From NCBI RefSeq assembly GCF_000236925.1, contig NC_016941.1, forward strand, positions 2,244,566 to 2,308,565: a stretch of DNA of 64,000 nt, given 5' to 3'. Positions 47,647 through 57,254 of this stretch are shown here, one piece after another. Position numbers and translations under genes: made by a program. Position 1 is the first letter of the stretch. Every line of letters begins with the position of its first letter. This stretch comes from Staphylococcus argenteus (lineage in GTDB: Bacteria > Bacillota > Bacilli > Staphylococcales > Staphylococcaceae). Under the pieces are notes generated by a model. It worked only from the letters and a program-made list of their open reading frames with translations. It was not told the DNA's origin and ran no database searches.

Positions 47647-48482
47647 TGGACGAACAACAGTGGACTGGACAGCTTGATATAACAGTGTTTTTTGATGGTA
47701 ATAGATCCGTATCACGAGATATCTTCTTCGAAAAAGCACTTAAAGTGATACGTCCAGTCTATCTAAATCAATCACCTATTCCTACATTTTATATCGTTAA
47801 CGTAGGTGGTGGTTATTTAGATGGAGATCGCTACCGTATGAATATTAATGTCGAAGATAATGCAAAAGTGACATTAACGTCGCAAGGTGCTACAAAAATA
47901 TATAAAACGCCTACCGATCATGTTGAACAGTATCAAACATTTACATTGAAAGATGACGCATATTTAGAGTATGTAGCTGATCCAATTATCGCATATGAAA
48001 ATGCTAAATTTTACCAACACAATACTTTCAACCTTAATAGTTCAAGTTCATTATTTTATACCGATATTTTAACACCAGGTTATTCAAAAAATGGTGAGCC
48101 TTTTAAATACCGCTATATGCACTTAATTAATGAAATATATGTTGATCATGAACTTGTCACATATGACAATCTTTTACTAGATCCAAACAAACAATCAATT
48201 AATGATTTAGGTTATATGGAACACTATTCTCATTATGGCTCAGCATATTTTATTCATAGTGAAGTGAACCAAAAGTTAATTGACAAAGTGTATGAAACTA
48301 TTCAACCTTTAGCTTCTACATTCGAATGTCGTATCGCAGTATCTCAATTACCTACACACGGTTTTGCAGTTAGAATTTTAGCTCACCGTACCCAAGTCAT
48401 TGAGAAATTACTAGGTGCAATTCAAGGCTATATAGCAGAAAATATTTACGATCGCAAACTTGATTTTCTAAGAAAATATTAA
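47646..48482 (+). CDS. ureD: Urease accessory protein UreD
   Basis: UreD (UreH) (278 residues) binds UreF and apourease. The [21 protein letters not shown] segment (about residues 55-75) and [18 protein letters not shown] [17 protein letters not shown] (near 138) are the family core. It overlaps ureG by one base, completing the ureABCEFGD operon; the hairpin at 48488 ends it. Confidence 0.95.
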   Translation: MDEQQWTGQLDITVFFDGNRSVSRDIFFEKALKVIRPVYLNQSPIPTFYIVNVGGGYLDGDRYRMNINVEDNAKVTLTSQGATKIYKTPTDHVEQYQTFTLKDDAYLEYVADPIIAYENAKFYQHNTFNLNSSSSLFYTDILTPGYSKNGEPFKYRYMHLINEIYVDHELVTYDNLLLDPNKQSINDLGYMEHYSHYGSAYFIHSEVNQKLIDKVYETIQPLASTFECRIAVSQLPTHGFAVRILAHRTQVIEKLLGAIQGYIAENIYDRKLDFLRKY

Positions 48483-48487
48483 AATAA

Positions 48488-48548
48488 AAAAGACTAGTGT
48501 ACCTTTTTCCACTCTTACCGTGATGAAATAAGGTATTGCTAGTCTTTA
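48488..48548 (+). terminator. Terminator of the urease operon
   Basis: AAAGACTAG and CTAGTCTTT arms with inner TACC/GGTA pairs, starting five bases beyond the ureD stop and followed by TAACTTTAATT. Confidence 0.75.
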
Positions 48549-48672
48549 ACTTTAATTAAAGCATCTTCAATATTTAAATTTTAAGTTAATGTTATGTCCC
48601 AATGCTGAATAAATGACTTTCGTTTTAATAAATCATTATCGTTCAATGCTATTAAACGCAATTAACCTTGAT

Positions 48673-49020
48673 TTAATTTTTAATGTATTCTTCTAATTCT
48701 GAAATCAATTTTTGAATATTTGCTTTTTGTGTATCTGTAACAAAAACGATTACTGTTCTTTCGTCGTGTAAACTTCTTTTCTTAGATAATAATTTTAAAT
48801 CTTTAAGCTTTTGCAAAGCTTTAGTTAAATAGTAAGGCTTGAACTCTGAACATTTAGCAATCTCTTTAGAAGAAATTTCGTTAGACTCACTTTTTAAAAT
48901 ATGATTTAAAATATAAATCTCTTCATAGTTCAAATTGTATTTTTTCTTTGTATCTCTGAAAAACTTCTTAACTTGAAATGTTGCGTTGACTAAATCATTA
49001 ATGTCATTAATTTTACTCAT
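48673..49020 (-). CDS. sarR: SarR, SarA-family regulator
   Basis: A 115-residue winged-helix regulator that binds the sarA and agr promoters in S. aureus. The start at 49020 gives [17 protein letters not shown], the known SarR N-terminus, with AGAGGAG upstream; 13 extra in-frame codons have no support. The wing [16 protein letters not shown] (about residues 78-93) carries the family D-E-R signature, and [16 protein letters not shown] is typical. It is single-domain. Neighbouring ureD agrees with the S. aureus gene order. Confidence 0.96.
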   Translation of the reverse strand: MSKINDINDLVNATFQVKKFFRDTKKKYNLNYEEIYILNHILKSESNEISSKEIAKCSEFKPYYLTKALQKLKDLKLLSKKRSLHDERTVIVFVTDTQKANIQKLISELEEYIKN

Positions 49021-49350
49021 TATTAAACCACTCCTCTGATGCACATCTTGTTGTAGCAAGGTTCACATGTATTTATTAAATCGAAACTCTATCCAACTAT
49101 GTTATAAAGTTTATTCTAAACAAATAAGTATAAAAATTCAATATTTTTATTACTAGAATATGGATTTATACATTTATTTCTTATAATAATTTGACGTTTA
49201 AGATATTTTGTCAAATTCAAAATTATTAGTCTGAATATTTTGTATCTTATTTGATATTTAAAGTTTTAAAATGCACTTAAATAGCAACGAGTTTGATTTG
49301 ATATTTTTCATATTTAATTGATAGCTTGTTCACTAAGTATTTAAAATATA
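49021..49350. other. Gene-free stretch upstream of sarR
   Basis: About 330 AT-rich bases hold the sarR ribosome-binding site and, presumably, its promoter. I see no further open frame with a ribosome-binding site and no clear operator. Confidence 0.45.
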
Positions 49351-49416
49351 AAAAAAGAAGAGCTTTAAATCATAACGCATGCCATTTAATGCGATGGGTT
49401 ACGATTCGAACTCTTC
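49351..49416 (-). terminator. Terminator of the PH-domain gene
   Basis: GAAGAGTTCGAATCGTAAC pairs with TTATGATTTAAAGCTCTTC (with mismatches), inner CATCGCATTAAATGGCATG loop, followed by T7 on the minus strand. Confidence 0.75.
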
Positions 49417-49439
49417 ATATCAACCTACATACATTGATA

Positions 49440-49766
49440 CTATACTATCATATGTTGTTTTACATATTCAACAAATGATTCAACATTGTCACTTTTAATA
49501 TCATACATAGGTACTTTACCAATATTAAATTTAAAAGTTATTGCCTGTCCATCATAATCTATTGCTTCTACTTCATTATAGCTAATGCTTCTATAATAAA
49601 ATTGCCCGTTCATATCTACATTCATAATTAAACGTTCATTCGTAGCAATAAATGCACCTTCAAATTCATTATTTCCATGAACTTGATATTCAATTATTCC
49701 TAGCACTGAAGGTCCCTTTTTCTCTGTCGGAAATAAATCATTTGGATTCACATTATCTAAAATCAT
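49440..49766 (-). CDS. Bacterial PH-domain protein
   Basis: A 108-residue cytosolic protein. The pattern VLGIIEYQVHGNNEFEGAFIATNERLIMNV then YRSISYNEVEAIDYDGQAITF resembles the bacterial PH-like YokE/bPH_3 fold (strand, strand, turn with T-N-x-R-L, then EVEAI and strand). The start has GGGAGG upstream. Function unknown; it sits between sarR and a two-domain SarA regulator. A weak call on family, a good one on gene reality. Confidence 0.7.
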   Translation of the reverse strand: MILDNVNPNDLFPTEKKGPSVLGIIEYQVHGNNEFEGAFIATNERLIMNVDMNGQFYYRSISYNEVEAIDYDGQAITFKFNIGKVPMYDIKSDNVESFVEYVKQHMIV

Positions 49767-49829
49767 ATTATCCCTCCCATTTAAATCTGCAAACTATGCC
49801 TCGCAGACCAATAGAATACAAACTTAACA

Positions 49830-50567
49830 CTATTTTTCCTTGTCTTGTATTCCCTTTTCGAGATAATTATAACATGCATGAATAAGCTTAGTGACTTTAG
49901 AAAACTGTTCTCGTTTAATTATTATTATGACTCGCCTTTCATCTAATTCACAACGTTCTTTTTGAACCAATTGTTTTATAATTAAATTTTTTAAAATTGG
50001 ACTGATGCTAAAAATGGGATGATGAAATTCTACTTGTAATTCTTTAACTGTTAATTGACCTTGATGTAAGTATAATATCCCCAAGACATACAATTCTTCT
50101 AATGTTAACTGGCATATATTCAGATAACACTTTAACCTCTCTAACAAATCCTTGCATCTTAATAAATAGTTAACATAATCACTAGTAGTTTGAAGTGTGT
50201 ATTGCGCAAAATAGCGTTCAATATAATCATTTACTTCATTATTCATATATTCTATTTTGTTCATATGGTTTTTATTTAAAGCAATTTTCAGTTTACGCTG
50301 ATCTCGTTGATCTCTTTGTTTAGATAGCCATTGATGGTTATTTAAATAACTTAACATTTGAAATAAAGCTATTTTAGATTCAATTTCATTCAATTTTAAC
50401 AAGCAATCAATTGACGGTACTTTTGCTTTAAGGTCATCAGATTTGACTAACAGATTAAGCAATTTCACTTGAGTTAATGTAAGATGAAATGAATACTTCA
50501 GCATGTCATTAATGACTTTTAACATTAGTATATGTGCAGTTAAACGTTTAACTTTGAATTTAGACAT
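49830..50567 (-). CDS. sarY: Two-domain SarA-family regulator, SarY
   Basis: A 245-residue protein made of two SarA-like winged-helix domains in tandem. The wings RDQRDQRKLKIALNK (about residues 93-107) and RCELDERRVIIIIKR (about 215-229) both carry the family signature. I chose the start at 50567 (MSKFKVKRL) since GAGAGG lies eight bases upstream; the open frame extends 12 codons further without support. It follows the rsp-like gene by 25 bases and may be co-transcribed. I name it SarY by place and length; SarS and SarU have the same design but lie elsewhere. Confidence 0.82.
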   Translation of the reverse strand: MSKFKVKRLTAHILMLKVINDMLKYSFHLTLTQVKLLNLLVKSDDLKAKVPSIDCLLKLNEIESKIALFQMLSYLNNHQWLSKQRDQRDQRKLKIALNKNHMNKIEYMNNEVNDYIERYFAQYTLQTTSDYVNYLLRCKDLLERLKCYLNICQLTLEELYVLGILYLHQGQLTVKELQVEFHHPIFSISPILKNLIIKQLVQKERCELDERRVIIIIKREQFSKVTKLIHACYNYLEKGIQDKEK

Positions 50568-50592
50568 TTTTAAAACCTCTCTTAAACCATGC

Positions 50593-52551
50593 CTATATCT
50601 CAAGATGATATTTCAAATGAACAATACTATTGCTTGAGACCATTAATGAATGATCATAAATATTTTTTTCTATAAAATTAGCTTTCCAAAACTTGTGTTG
50701 TTGCATAATATCATTCACAAATACACCATTCTCGGAAGTATGCTTATCTTTATCTATACTCAAAACAATTTGCTTAGTTTCAGCATGGCTAAATTGTTTA
50801 AGACCCTTACAAATTATACGTGTGGAGCCTGATTTCTCATTTAACAATGCGGCAGGGAAACAAATGACACACTGAATTTCATGTTTAAATTTCGTTACAA
50901 TCATCGTGTCATTTTGATAAATAACCACCCCTCGTAATTGATTTAGTATATTAATGATAAATATTAGCATGGATAACTTTGTCAAACTAATCTCATTGAT
51001 TACTTCATAAACCATAGACATTTGTATACAAAGACCATTGTAATTTGAATAGTTTTCCATAAGTTGAGACATCAACCTTATATCCGATAAAGTTATAATC
51101 TCTTTTGAATATGTGTTTCTATTAATAAAATCAAAATCACAAATCAGCTTGGAACTAGATACCGATATTTGCTCGAATTGGCCTAGAGTCACAACAAATC
51201 TATCTATTAAGAAATCAATTACGACATCATATTGTGTATCAACTTCATTTTGATCAAGAATATAAATCAACTCAAATTCTTGAATATAATTGCTAATTAA
51301 CTTTTTAACCTTTTGTATAGCTCTCACTTTCAAATCATAAATTATAAATGCAATTTTTGATCTATTTCTTTCAAATGTCATATTAAAAATAGTTGCTACA
51401 AGTATTTCTAATCTAGCTCTTTCTGAACTCGTTAATAACTCATCATATTCGTGTTTAATTTTAAAAACGACATTGACACTATAATTTATAAATTTTTGCA
51501 ATAATAATTTGATTTGTTCAGTTGATAATTCATCTTTTGAAACATCAATAGTTAAGATGATATACAAATTTTCAGGATTAACCCTTAACCTTAGAATCAT
51601 TTGTTCAATCATATAATAATCAATCCAGTAAAAACTATTTCCTTTAATATAGATGTTTTTAGGTTTATAATTTTTAGGATTATCGATTGGTTCCCAAGGC
51701 ACCTGTATCTCTTTTACTTTAGTCATATCATTTATAGATTCATCAATTAATTTGATTATGCTTTCATCAATATCAACTATTTGGGAGTGGTTAATTGAAT
51801 GAGATGTTGGTCTATATGTTTTCCTAATTAATTTTGGAGTGTCACCATATGTTTCTTTAAAGAGGTGTATAAAACGAGAGTAGTGATTAAAACCATGATT
51901 ACTGGCTATTTCTTCTATCGGTTTCATTGAAGTTAAAATATCTATTAGACAATGCTCTAGTCTAATATGATTTAAATATTGAACAAAATTACTGTAAGGT
52001 GTCACTTTAAACATTTCACTTAAAGCTTTACTTGTAATATTTACATGATTTATAACATCTTTTCTATTAATCTTTTTATGATGATTGTGTGTTAAATACT
52101 CATGGACTTCCTCAGCCACTATATGACGTCTGTCATCATTTGTATTGAGAGACATTAATTCCACACATATATAACTAATAAGCTTATCATTCGTTATGTT
52201 TACTTGCTGTTCTACTTGATTATGAATTAAGTACTTTAGCAAAATTCTAAAGGTCCCTCCTATATCATTTGATAATAATTGTCCTCTAACTCTGCAATTC
52301 GTACTCATAAATCTTAAATATGTCTTTGCACTAATTTCAACAACGCAACAAACACTTTCTTCATGACTTTCAATCTGATATAAATCATTCAACATTATAA
52401 TGGTGACATCATTTGCTCTAACTTCATAGCGTTGTAAATTAATAGTAATTACACCTGTGCCTTGTAACCAATATACAATCTTTAAATTTGCTTCTTTTGC
52501 ATTACCCACTTTCATATTCTTTAAAATATGTAGTGAAAAATTATCTGTCAT
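50593..52551 (-). CDS. rsp: AraC-family regulator, Rsp-like
   Basis: A 652-residue regulator. The N-terminal 110 residues look like a cupin sensor domain (GTGVITINLQRYEVRANDVTI). The AraC DNA-binding domain is at about 145-248: VNITSKALSEMFKVTPYSNFVQYLNHIRL is the first helix-turn-helix and the second reads IEEIASNHGFNHYSRFIHLFKETYGDTP, the AraC signature. The following 400 residues form a large unclassified domain, as in S. aureus Rsp and Rbf. An in-frame stop lies just before the ATG, so the start is firm; GAGGATG precedes it. Rsp represses fnbA and biofilm and affects agr. I recall Rsp as near 700 residues, so the size is a little shorter than expected. Confidence 0.8.
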   Translation of the reverse strand: MTDNFSLHILKNMKVGNAKEANLKIVYWLQGTGVITINLQRYEVRANDVTIIMLNDLYQIESHEESVCCVVEISAKTYLRFMSTNCRVRGQLLSNDIGGTFRILLKYLIHNQVEQQVNITNDKLISYICVELMSLNTNDDRRHIVAEEVHEYLTHNHHKKINRKDVINHVNITSKALSEMFKVTPYSNFVQYLNHIRLEHCLIDILTSMKPIEEIASNHGFNHYSRFIHLFKETYGDTPKLIRKTYRPTSHSINHSQIVDIDESIIKLIDESINDMTKVKEIQVPWEPIDNPKNYKPKNIYIKGNSFYWIDYYMIEQMILRLRVNPENLYIILTIDVSKDELSTEQIKLLLQKFINYSVNVVFKIKHEYDELLTSSERARLEILVATIFNMTFERNRSKIAFIIYDLKVRAIQKVKKLISNYIQEFELIYILDQNEVDTQYDVVIDFLIDRFVVTLGQFEQISVSSSKLICDFDFINRNTYSKEIITLSDIRLMSQLMENYSNYNGLCIQMSMVYEVINEISLTKLSMLIFIINILNQLRGVVIYQNDTMIVTKFKHEIQCVICFPAALLNEKSGSTRIICKGLKQFSHAETKQIVLSIDKDKHTSENGVFVNDIMQQHKFWKANFIEKNIYDHSLMVSSNSIVHLKYHLEI

Positions 52552-53007
52552 CTTACATCCTCACATATACAAATATATTGATTTACCCCTTTTTATCTTT
52601 ATCAAATCAATTGTCAACATCTAATATTCACTAACAATTATATCGCCAAAACGTTATTAGCAGTAACAAAACATAAATCAATTATATCAAATAACATTTT
52701 TATTAAAACATTTTTTTGTGCTAAAATAGGATATTTTATCCATAATATATACATTTTCATCAAAATCACAAAGCTTTTGATATTACTAAAAACTTGATCG
52801 TTCGTGTCATATTTTTATGCATTTTCTGATTAAAAGTCCGTCATTATGCAATAAATATACATTTTGAATTTTCAGTAATATTACATTTATGTAACGTGCT
52901 TATTTTCGCAACATTCTGTATTTATAAAGAATGCCGTAGTTATAAGTTTTGCAAAATGCAATTTCTTATACTTTTACAATTCTATTGTGTCAAGATATTA
53001 GCAAAAA

Positions 53008-53024
53008 ATTACAAAACGTTAACA
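53008..53024 (-). promoter_or_regulatory. WalR binding site of ssaA
   Basis: Reads TGTTAA-CGTTT-TGTAAT on the minus strand, an exact fit to the WalR consensus TGTWAH-N5-TGTWAH. It is just upstream of the -35 region. Confidence 0.75.
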
Positions 53025-53047
53025 AAGCACACAAGGACGCTATTTTC

Positions 53048-53056
53048 TGTTATAGT
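53048..53056 (+). promoter_or_regulatory. Extended -10 of the ssaA promoter
   Basis: TGTTATAGT (TG-n-TATAGT), with a poor -35 at 53028-53033, as expected for an activated promoter. Confidence 0.55.
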
Positions 53057-53158
53057 CTTTCTTGTCGTTTAATAACGAGAGATAACTTTTAAATTAATTT
53101 GTCACACGGACAGTACGAAAATATTTAGTTTTAAAATTTTTAGGAGGATATTTTTACA

Positions 53159-53965
53159 ATGAAGAAAATCGCTACAGCTACTATCGCAACTGCAGGATTC
53201 GCTACAATCGCAATTGCATCAGGAAATCAAGCTCACGCTTCTGAGCAAGATAACTATGGTTATAATCCAAATGATCCAACATCATACAGCTATACTTATA
53301 CTATTGATGCACAAGGTAACTACCATTACACATGGAAAGGTAACTGGCATCCAAGTCAATTAAATCAAGATAATGGCTACTACAGCTATTACTACAACAA
53401 TGGTTACAATAACTATAGCTACAATAATTACAATAGTTATAGCAACAATAACTACAATCGTTACAATAACTATTCAAACAGCTATCAATCATATAACTAT
53501 AATAACTACAATAGTTACAATACAAACAGCTACCGTACTGGTGGTTTAGGTGCTAGCTACAGCACTTCAAGTAACAACGTTCAAGTAACTACTACAATGG
53601 CTCCATCATCAAATGGTCGTTCAATCTCAAGTGGTTATACTTCAGGACGTAACTTATACACTACTGGTCAATGTACATACTACGTATTTGATCGTGTAGG
53701 CGGTAAAATCGGTTCTACTTGGGGCAATGCAAGTAACTGGGCTAATGCAGCTGCAAGAGCTGGTTACACAGTAAACAACACACCAAAAGCTGGTGCAATC
53801 ATGCAAACAACTCAAGGTGCATACGGTCACGTTGCATACGTTGAAAGTGTAAACAGCAATGGTTCAGTAAGAGTTTCAGAAATGAACTATGGCTATGGCC
53901 CAGGTGTTGTAACTTCACGTACAATCTCAGCTAGCCAAGCTTCATCATACAACTTCATTCACTAA
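53159..53965 (+). CDS. ssaA: Secretory antigen SsaA, CHAP-domain peptidoglycan amidase
   Basis: A 268-residue secreted cell-wall hydrolase. The signal peptide is residues 1-27 (cleavage after QAHA). A long Tyr/Asn/Ser-rich stretch (about 70-125) made of imperfect short repeats (NNYNSY, YNNYNS) links to the C-terminal CHAP domain (about residues 155-268). The catalytic cysteine is in [12 protein letters not shown] (about 175) and the histidine in [11 protein letters not shown] (about 225). SsaA cleaves peptide bonds in the stem or bridge and belongs to the WalKR regulon. GGAGG precedes the ATG. Monocistronic. Confidence 0.95.
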   Translation: MKKIATATIATAGFATIAIASGNQAHASEQDNYGYNPNDPTSYSYTYTIDAQGNYHYTWKGNWHPSQLNQDNGYYSYYYNNGYNNYSYNNYNSYSNNNYNRYNNYSNSYQSYNYNNYNSYNTNSYRTGGLGASYSTSSNNVQVTTTMAPSSNGRSISSGYTSGRNLYTTGQCTYYVFDRVGGKIGSTWGNASNWANAAARAGYTVNNTPKAGAIMQTTQGAYGHVAYVESVNSNGSVRVSEMNYGYGPGVVTSRTISASQASSYNFIH

Positions 53966-53984
53966 TTTGTAATGAACCTATTAT

Positions 53985-54023
53985 AATCCAACAAGATTTC
54001 AATCATCTTGTTGGATTTTTTTA
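53985..54023 (+). terminator. Terminator of ssaA
   Basis: AATCCAACAAGAT and ATCATCTTGTTGGATT form a strong stem, followed by T7 on the plus strand. Confidence 0.88.
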
Positions 54024-54425
54024 TTTGAAATTAATCATTTATCTATCACTTTATTATTTTAGAAACAAAAAAAGGAATGATGAAAAGTTATATAAAACTT
54101 AACGTCATTCCGTTTAATTAGCATAAAGCTATAAAACAACATACAGCCATTGACATACCTCGAAAAGATATGCCAACTTGGCTATACATTGATACATTTT
54201 CAGTTAAAGTACTAACAATTATACTTGCCTTCAAATTCTCAATTACCTTTGTCATTTTAAAATGACCATAAACTTACATTACATTTATCAACGTATTCCG
54301 CTACAAAACACATTAATAATATGTAAAGAGGATATTTCTTCAAGTTAAAACCTTCTCAAAATATAACCGCTACAATTATACATAAGATTAATGTTTCAAC
54401 ATATTATATATATTCCACAATCACA
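54024..54425. other. Gene-free region downstream of ssaA and of the NhaC-like gene
   Basis: About 400 bases between two convergent genes. It contains the orphan hairpin at 54067-54114. No supported frame. Confidence 0.45.
54067..54114 (-). terminator. Minus-strand terminator-like hairpin, 310 bases beyond the NhaC-like gene
   Basis: GGAATGA and TCATTCC arms with inner AGTT/AACTT pairing; followed by T7 on the minus strand. The nearest minus-strand gene ends at 54426. Confidence 0.6.
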
Positions 54426-55826
54426 TTAAGTTAAACGTGTATTCGATGACTTTTTAATTCCAATACCAGTAAAACCATAAATGATTGCGATGATTGCACA
54501 TAAATAACAAGGAATCGACCAAATGAAAAATTGTCCAACCGAGACATGTAGTTGACTTGCATAGTATATTCCTGAAGTTCCCCATGGAATAAGTGGTAAT
54601 ACCATCGTACTTGAGTCTTCAAGTGTTCTTGATAGAATCGTTCGAGACACATGATATTTCTCAAATAATTCTTTCATTAAAACACCAACCATAATAATTA
54701 CAATTGATGCAACACCTGCAGCAAATACAAGTCCTAAACAACAGATAACCGTCATACAAACTAGACTGCCCACAGAATGAATACTTTTAGAAACTGTGTC
54801 TAATAAAACATCAAGACACCCCGCTTTTTCAACAATACCTGCAAATGCATATCCACAAAATATCGTTACTAATATTTGCGTCATACTCATCATTCCGCCC
54901 TGTTCTAACAGGCTTTTCACGCTTGATGAAACGTGTGATTGATGTATCATTGATTCATTAAATCCGCTAAATGTCGCTTTGAATCCATCTACCATTTTAA
55001 AATGATGATTAAATGTGCCCACTATAATTGCAGACAAACTTGAAATCAACATAGCAGGCACTGTTGAAATTTTTAATACTAAACAAATAATTATTACAAT
55101 TAATGGTAACCATACCCAAATATTTATTTGATATATTTGCGCGAGTTCTGTTAGCAAAGATTTAATTTGCTTATCATTTGAATGACCATTAAATTGAAAA
55201 CCAACAATAAACCATACAATTATTCCTATTACGGATGCTGGAATTGTCGTCCACATCATTGAATGTATATGTTTAAAGATATTAACTTTTGTAACAAGTG
55301 CTGCTAAATTGGTCGTGTCAGATAATGGTGACATTTTATCACCAAATACCGCACCAGCAATAATTGATCCTGCTGCCATTCCAGGTGTTATACCTAGTTG
55401 ATTTCCTATTGAGATTAATGCTATTCCAGCAGTAGATGCTGATCCCCAAGCTGTACCAGTAGCTACAGATGTAATAGCACTTATAAAAAATGCAGATATT
55501 AAAAAATAGCTTGGATTCAATAAATCTAAGCCATAATAAATTAAAGCAGGAACTGTTCCAGAAAACATCCAACTCCCTACAATGATACCGACTGCTAAAA
55601 TAATGAAAATGGCAGGCATTGCAGTATTCAGTCGTTCTGCAATGCCTTTTTCCAAATCTTGCCATGTCAATCCTACACGTTTAGCAATCCATGCGGCATA
55701 AGCTGAAGCAATGATTAATAACACTTGAATTGGAATGTCAAAAAACACAAATCCAGTTACTACTACAATAACCATAACTACTATTGTTGAAATTGATTCT
55801 AAAAAGGTTGGTTGTCTTGTCATCAT
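54426..55826 (-). CDS. NhaC-family sodium:proton antiporter
   Basis: A 466-residue membrane protein of the NhaC ion transporter family, about 11-12 helices. Characteristic stretches are TGTAWGSASTAGIALISIG (about residue 123), VFGDKMSPLSDTTNLAA (about 165) and a mirrored block near the C-terminus (TMVLPLIPWGTSGIYYASQL). Some members, such as B. subtilis MleN, couple sodium/proton exchange to malate/lactate antiport. The gene lies 95 bases downstream of an opine-type dehydrogenase on the same strand, so it may move that enzyme's substrate or product. GGGG precedes the ATG. Confidence 0.9.
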   Translation of the reverse strand: MMTRQPTFLESISTIVVMVIVVVTGFVFFDIPIQVLLIIASAYAAWIAKRVGLTWQDLEKGIAERLNTAMPAIFIILAVGIIVGSWMFSGTVPALIYYGLDLLNPSYFLISAFFISAITSVATGTAWGSASTAGIALISIGNQLGITPGMAAGSIIAGAVFGDKMSPLSDTTNLAALVTKVNIFKHIHSMMWTTIPASVIGIIVWFIVGFQFNGHSNDKQIKSLLTELAQIYQINIWVWLPLIVIIICLVLKISTVPAMLISSLSAIIVGTFNHHFKMVDGFKATFSGFNESMIHQSHVSSSVKSLLEQGGMMSMTQILVTIFCGYAFAGIVEKAGCLDVLLDTVSKSIHSVGSLVCMTVICCLGLVFAAGVASIVIIMVGVLMKELFEKYHVSRTILSRTLEDSSTMVLPLIPWGTSGIYYASQLHVSVGQFFIWSIPCYLCAIIAIIYGFTGIGIKKSSNTRLT

Positions 55827-55921
55827 ATATCGTCCCCTTTGTTTATTGATGCAAAACCACTTTTCTTCAATTTACTTTCTATTAGTACATTTCTATTTGC
55901 TTTTTATATTTAAACTAACAT

Positions 55922-57004
55922 TTATTTTAAATATTTATCTAAATCTAGTTTATCCAAACCAATTGTTTCAACAGTTAATCCTTCTTCAAAGAAATCTCGT
56001 TCTAGAATTGTTGATGCAATAACAATGACAGCATCAATATTTGGTGTCGGCACATCAATAACCTTACCTAAACTTGACCATAATACTAAACCATATGCAA
56101 TATCCTCAGTTAAATATCTGCTTTCTACATGATTTGGTCCAGGAATTTGTGAAAATACTGGGCTTGTATTGAATAATCGGTTCAATGGTTCATCTTCTTT
56201 ATCACGTTCTAAATAACCACGCTCTATACGTGATTCTTTCGCAGTAGATAATTCAAATCCTAATCTACGCCCTAAATTCAATCTTTCTAACTCAATTGCA
56301 TGTAATAATCTTACCGTGTGTTTTGTTATACCTTCTTTATATAATGCAAACTCACCCGCATAATCAATACGGCCCACATTTAATAAAGTTGGTCCTGGAT
56401 GTACTTCTGGATTACCATTTTCAAGATTTGTCTTAATTAAACTTTCTTCTTTAACTAAATAGTCATAAATACTTGAAACTTTATCATAACAATCATTTAG
56501 GCAACTTCTGTCATACGTTGAAAAGAAGATACGACGTACGTTTAATGATAAATCAACTGTTGCATTCTCAAAGTCCACACGTGTGCCATACGTTAATGTA
56601 TTAGCTTCAGCCAATTGAGGTTTAGTATCAATGTGTCTGTCTTCCAAAACGTTCATAAAACGAATTGATCCCATTGCTGCAGCCATGTTGAAGAATATCA
56701 ACTGATTATTCGTCACATGCTCTGCCATTACATCAGCATAATATTCTATGTATGAAGACGGGATAATAACCTGAACAATCTCAGCATCTTTTAGTACATA
56801 TTCCATATCATCACTAATATCAGTGAATTCTACGAAACGTTCTTCGCCTTCATTATGAAAATCAAATCCACCTTTGTCGATTGCGTTTTGAAATTTATTT
56901 ATTGATTGATTACGACAATATAATTTAACTTCATGACCTTTGTCTACCATGTCAACTGCTGCCGTAACCGCGCCATTTCCTGATCCTACAATTGCTATTT
57001 TCAT
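55922..57004 (-). CDS. Opine (octopine/nopaline) dehydrogenase family protein
   Basis: A 360-residue NAD(P)-dependent dehydrogenase. The N-terminal Rossmann domain has GSGNGAVTAAVDMVDKG (about residues 7-23). The C-terminal opine dehydrogenase domain contains NPEVHPGPTLLNVGRID (about 200-216), with the conserved histidine used in catalysis. Opine enzymes join an amino acid with a keto acid reductively. This is not the staphylopine enzyme CntM, which belongs to the cnt locus. I start at the ATG at 57004 with GAGGG six bases upstream. It is followed on the same strand by the NhaC-type transporter. Substrates unknown. Confidence 0.85.
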   Translation of the reverse strand: MKIAIVGSGNGAVTAAVDMVDKGHEVKLYCRNQSINKFQNAIDKGGFDFHNEGEERFVEFTDISDDMEYVLKDAEIVQVIIPSSYIEYYADVMAEHVTNNQLIFFNMAAAMGSIRFMNVLEDRHIDTKPQLAEANTLTYGTRVDFENATVDLSLNVRRIFFSTYDRSCLNDCYDKVSSIYDYLVKEESLIKTNLENGNPEVHPGPTLLNVGRIDYAGEFALYKEGITKHTVRLLHAIELERLNLGRRLGFELSTAKESRIERGYLERDKEDEPLNRLFNTSPVFSQIPGPNHVESRYLTEDIAYGLVLWSSLGKVIDVPTPNIDAVIVIASTILERDFFEEGLTVETIGLDKLDLDKYLK

Positions 57005-57254
57005 AAACAACCCTCTTTCTATCTTTCTTTGTTTAAAAATAAAAATACATTATACGTAAGACAATATAAAAAAGATGCGAATTCATTACGCATCATTATA
57101 AATGTTAAGTATATATAACCTTAAATTAACCTATTTAAACGCCAACGTCTACCACTTATTTTTAAATTTAATAATTGTTTAATAAACATGTTTATTTTGA
57201 TTATATTTTGTTATAGTTAAAGATAATATTACAACTTTAAAAGGAGTGTCTATC

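Larger units (their letters stand above)
52552..53158. other. Intergenic region between rsp and ssaA
   Basis: About 600 AT-rich bases between two divergent genes. It holds the ssaA promoter with a WalR site (53008-53056) and, presumably, the rsp promoter near 52580-52650, which I cannot place with confidence. No frame with a ribosome-binding site in between. Confidence 0.5.

Noticed and set aside
53301..53525. A cysteine- and tyrosine-rich minus-strand frame inside ssaA
   Set aside because: It is the complement of the Tyr/Asn-rich linker codons; its odd composition is a consequence of those repeats.
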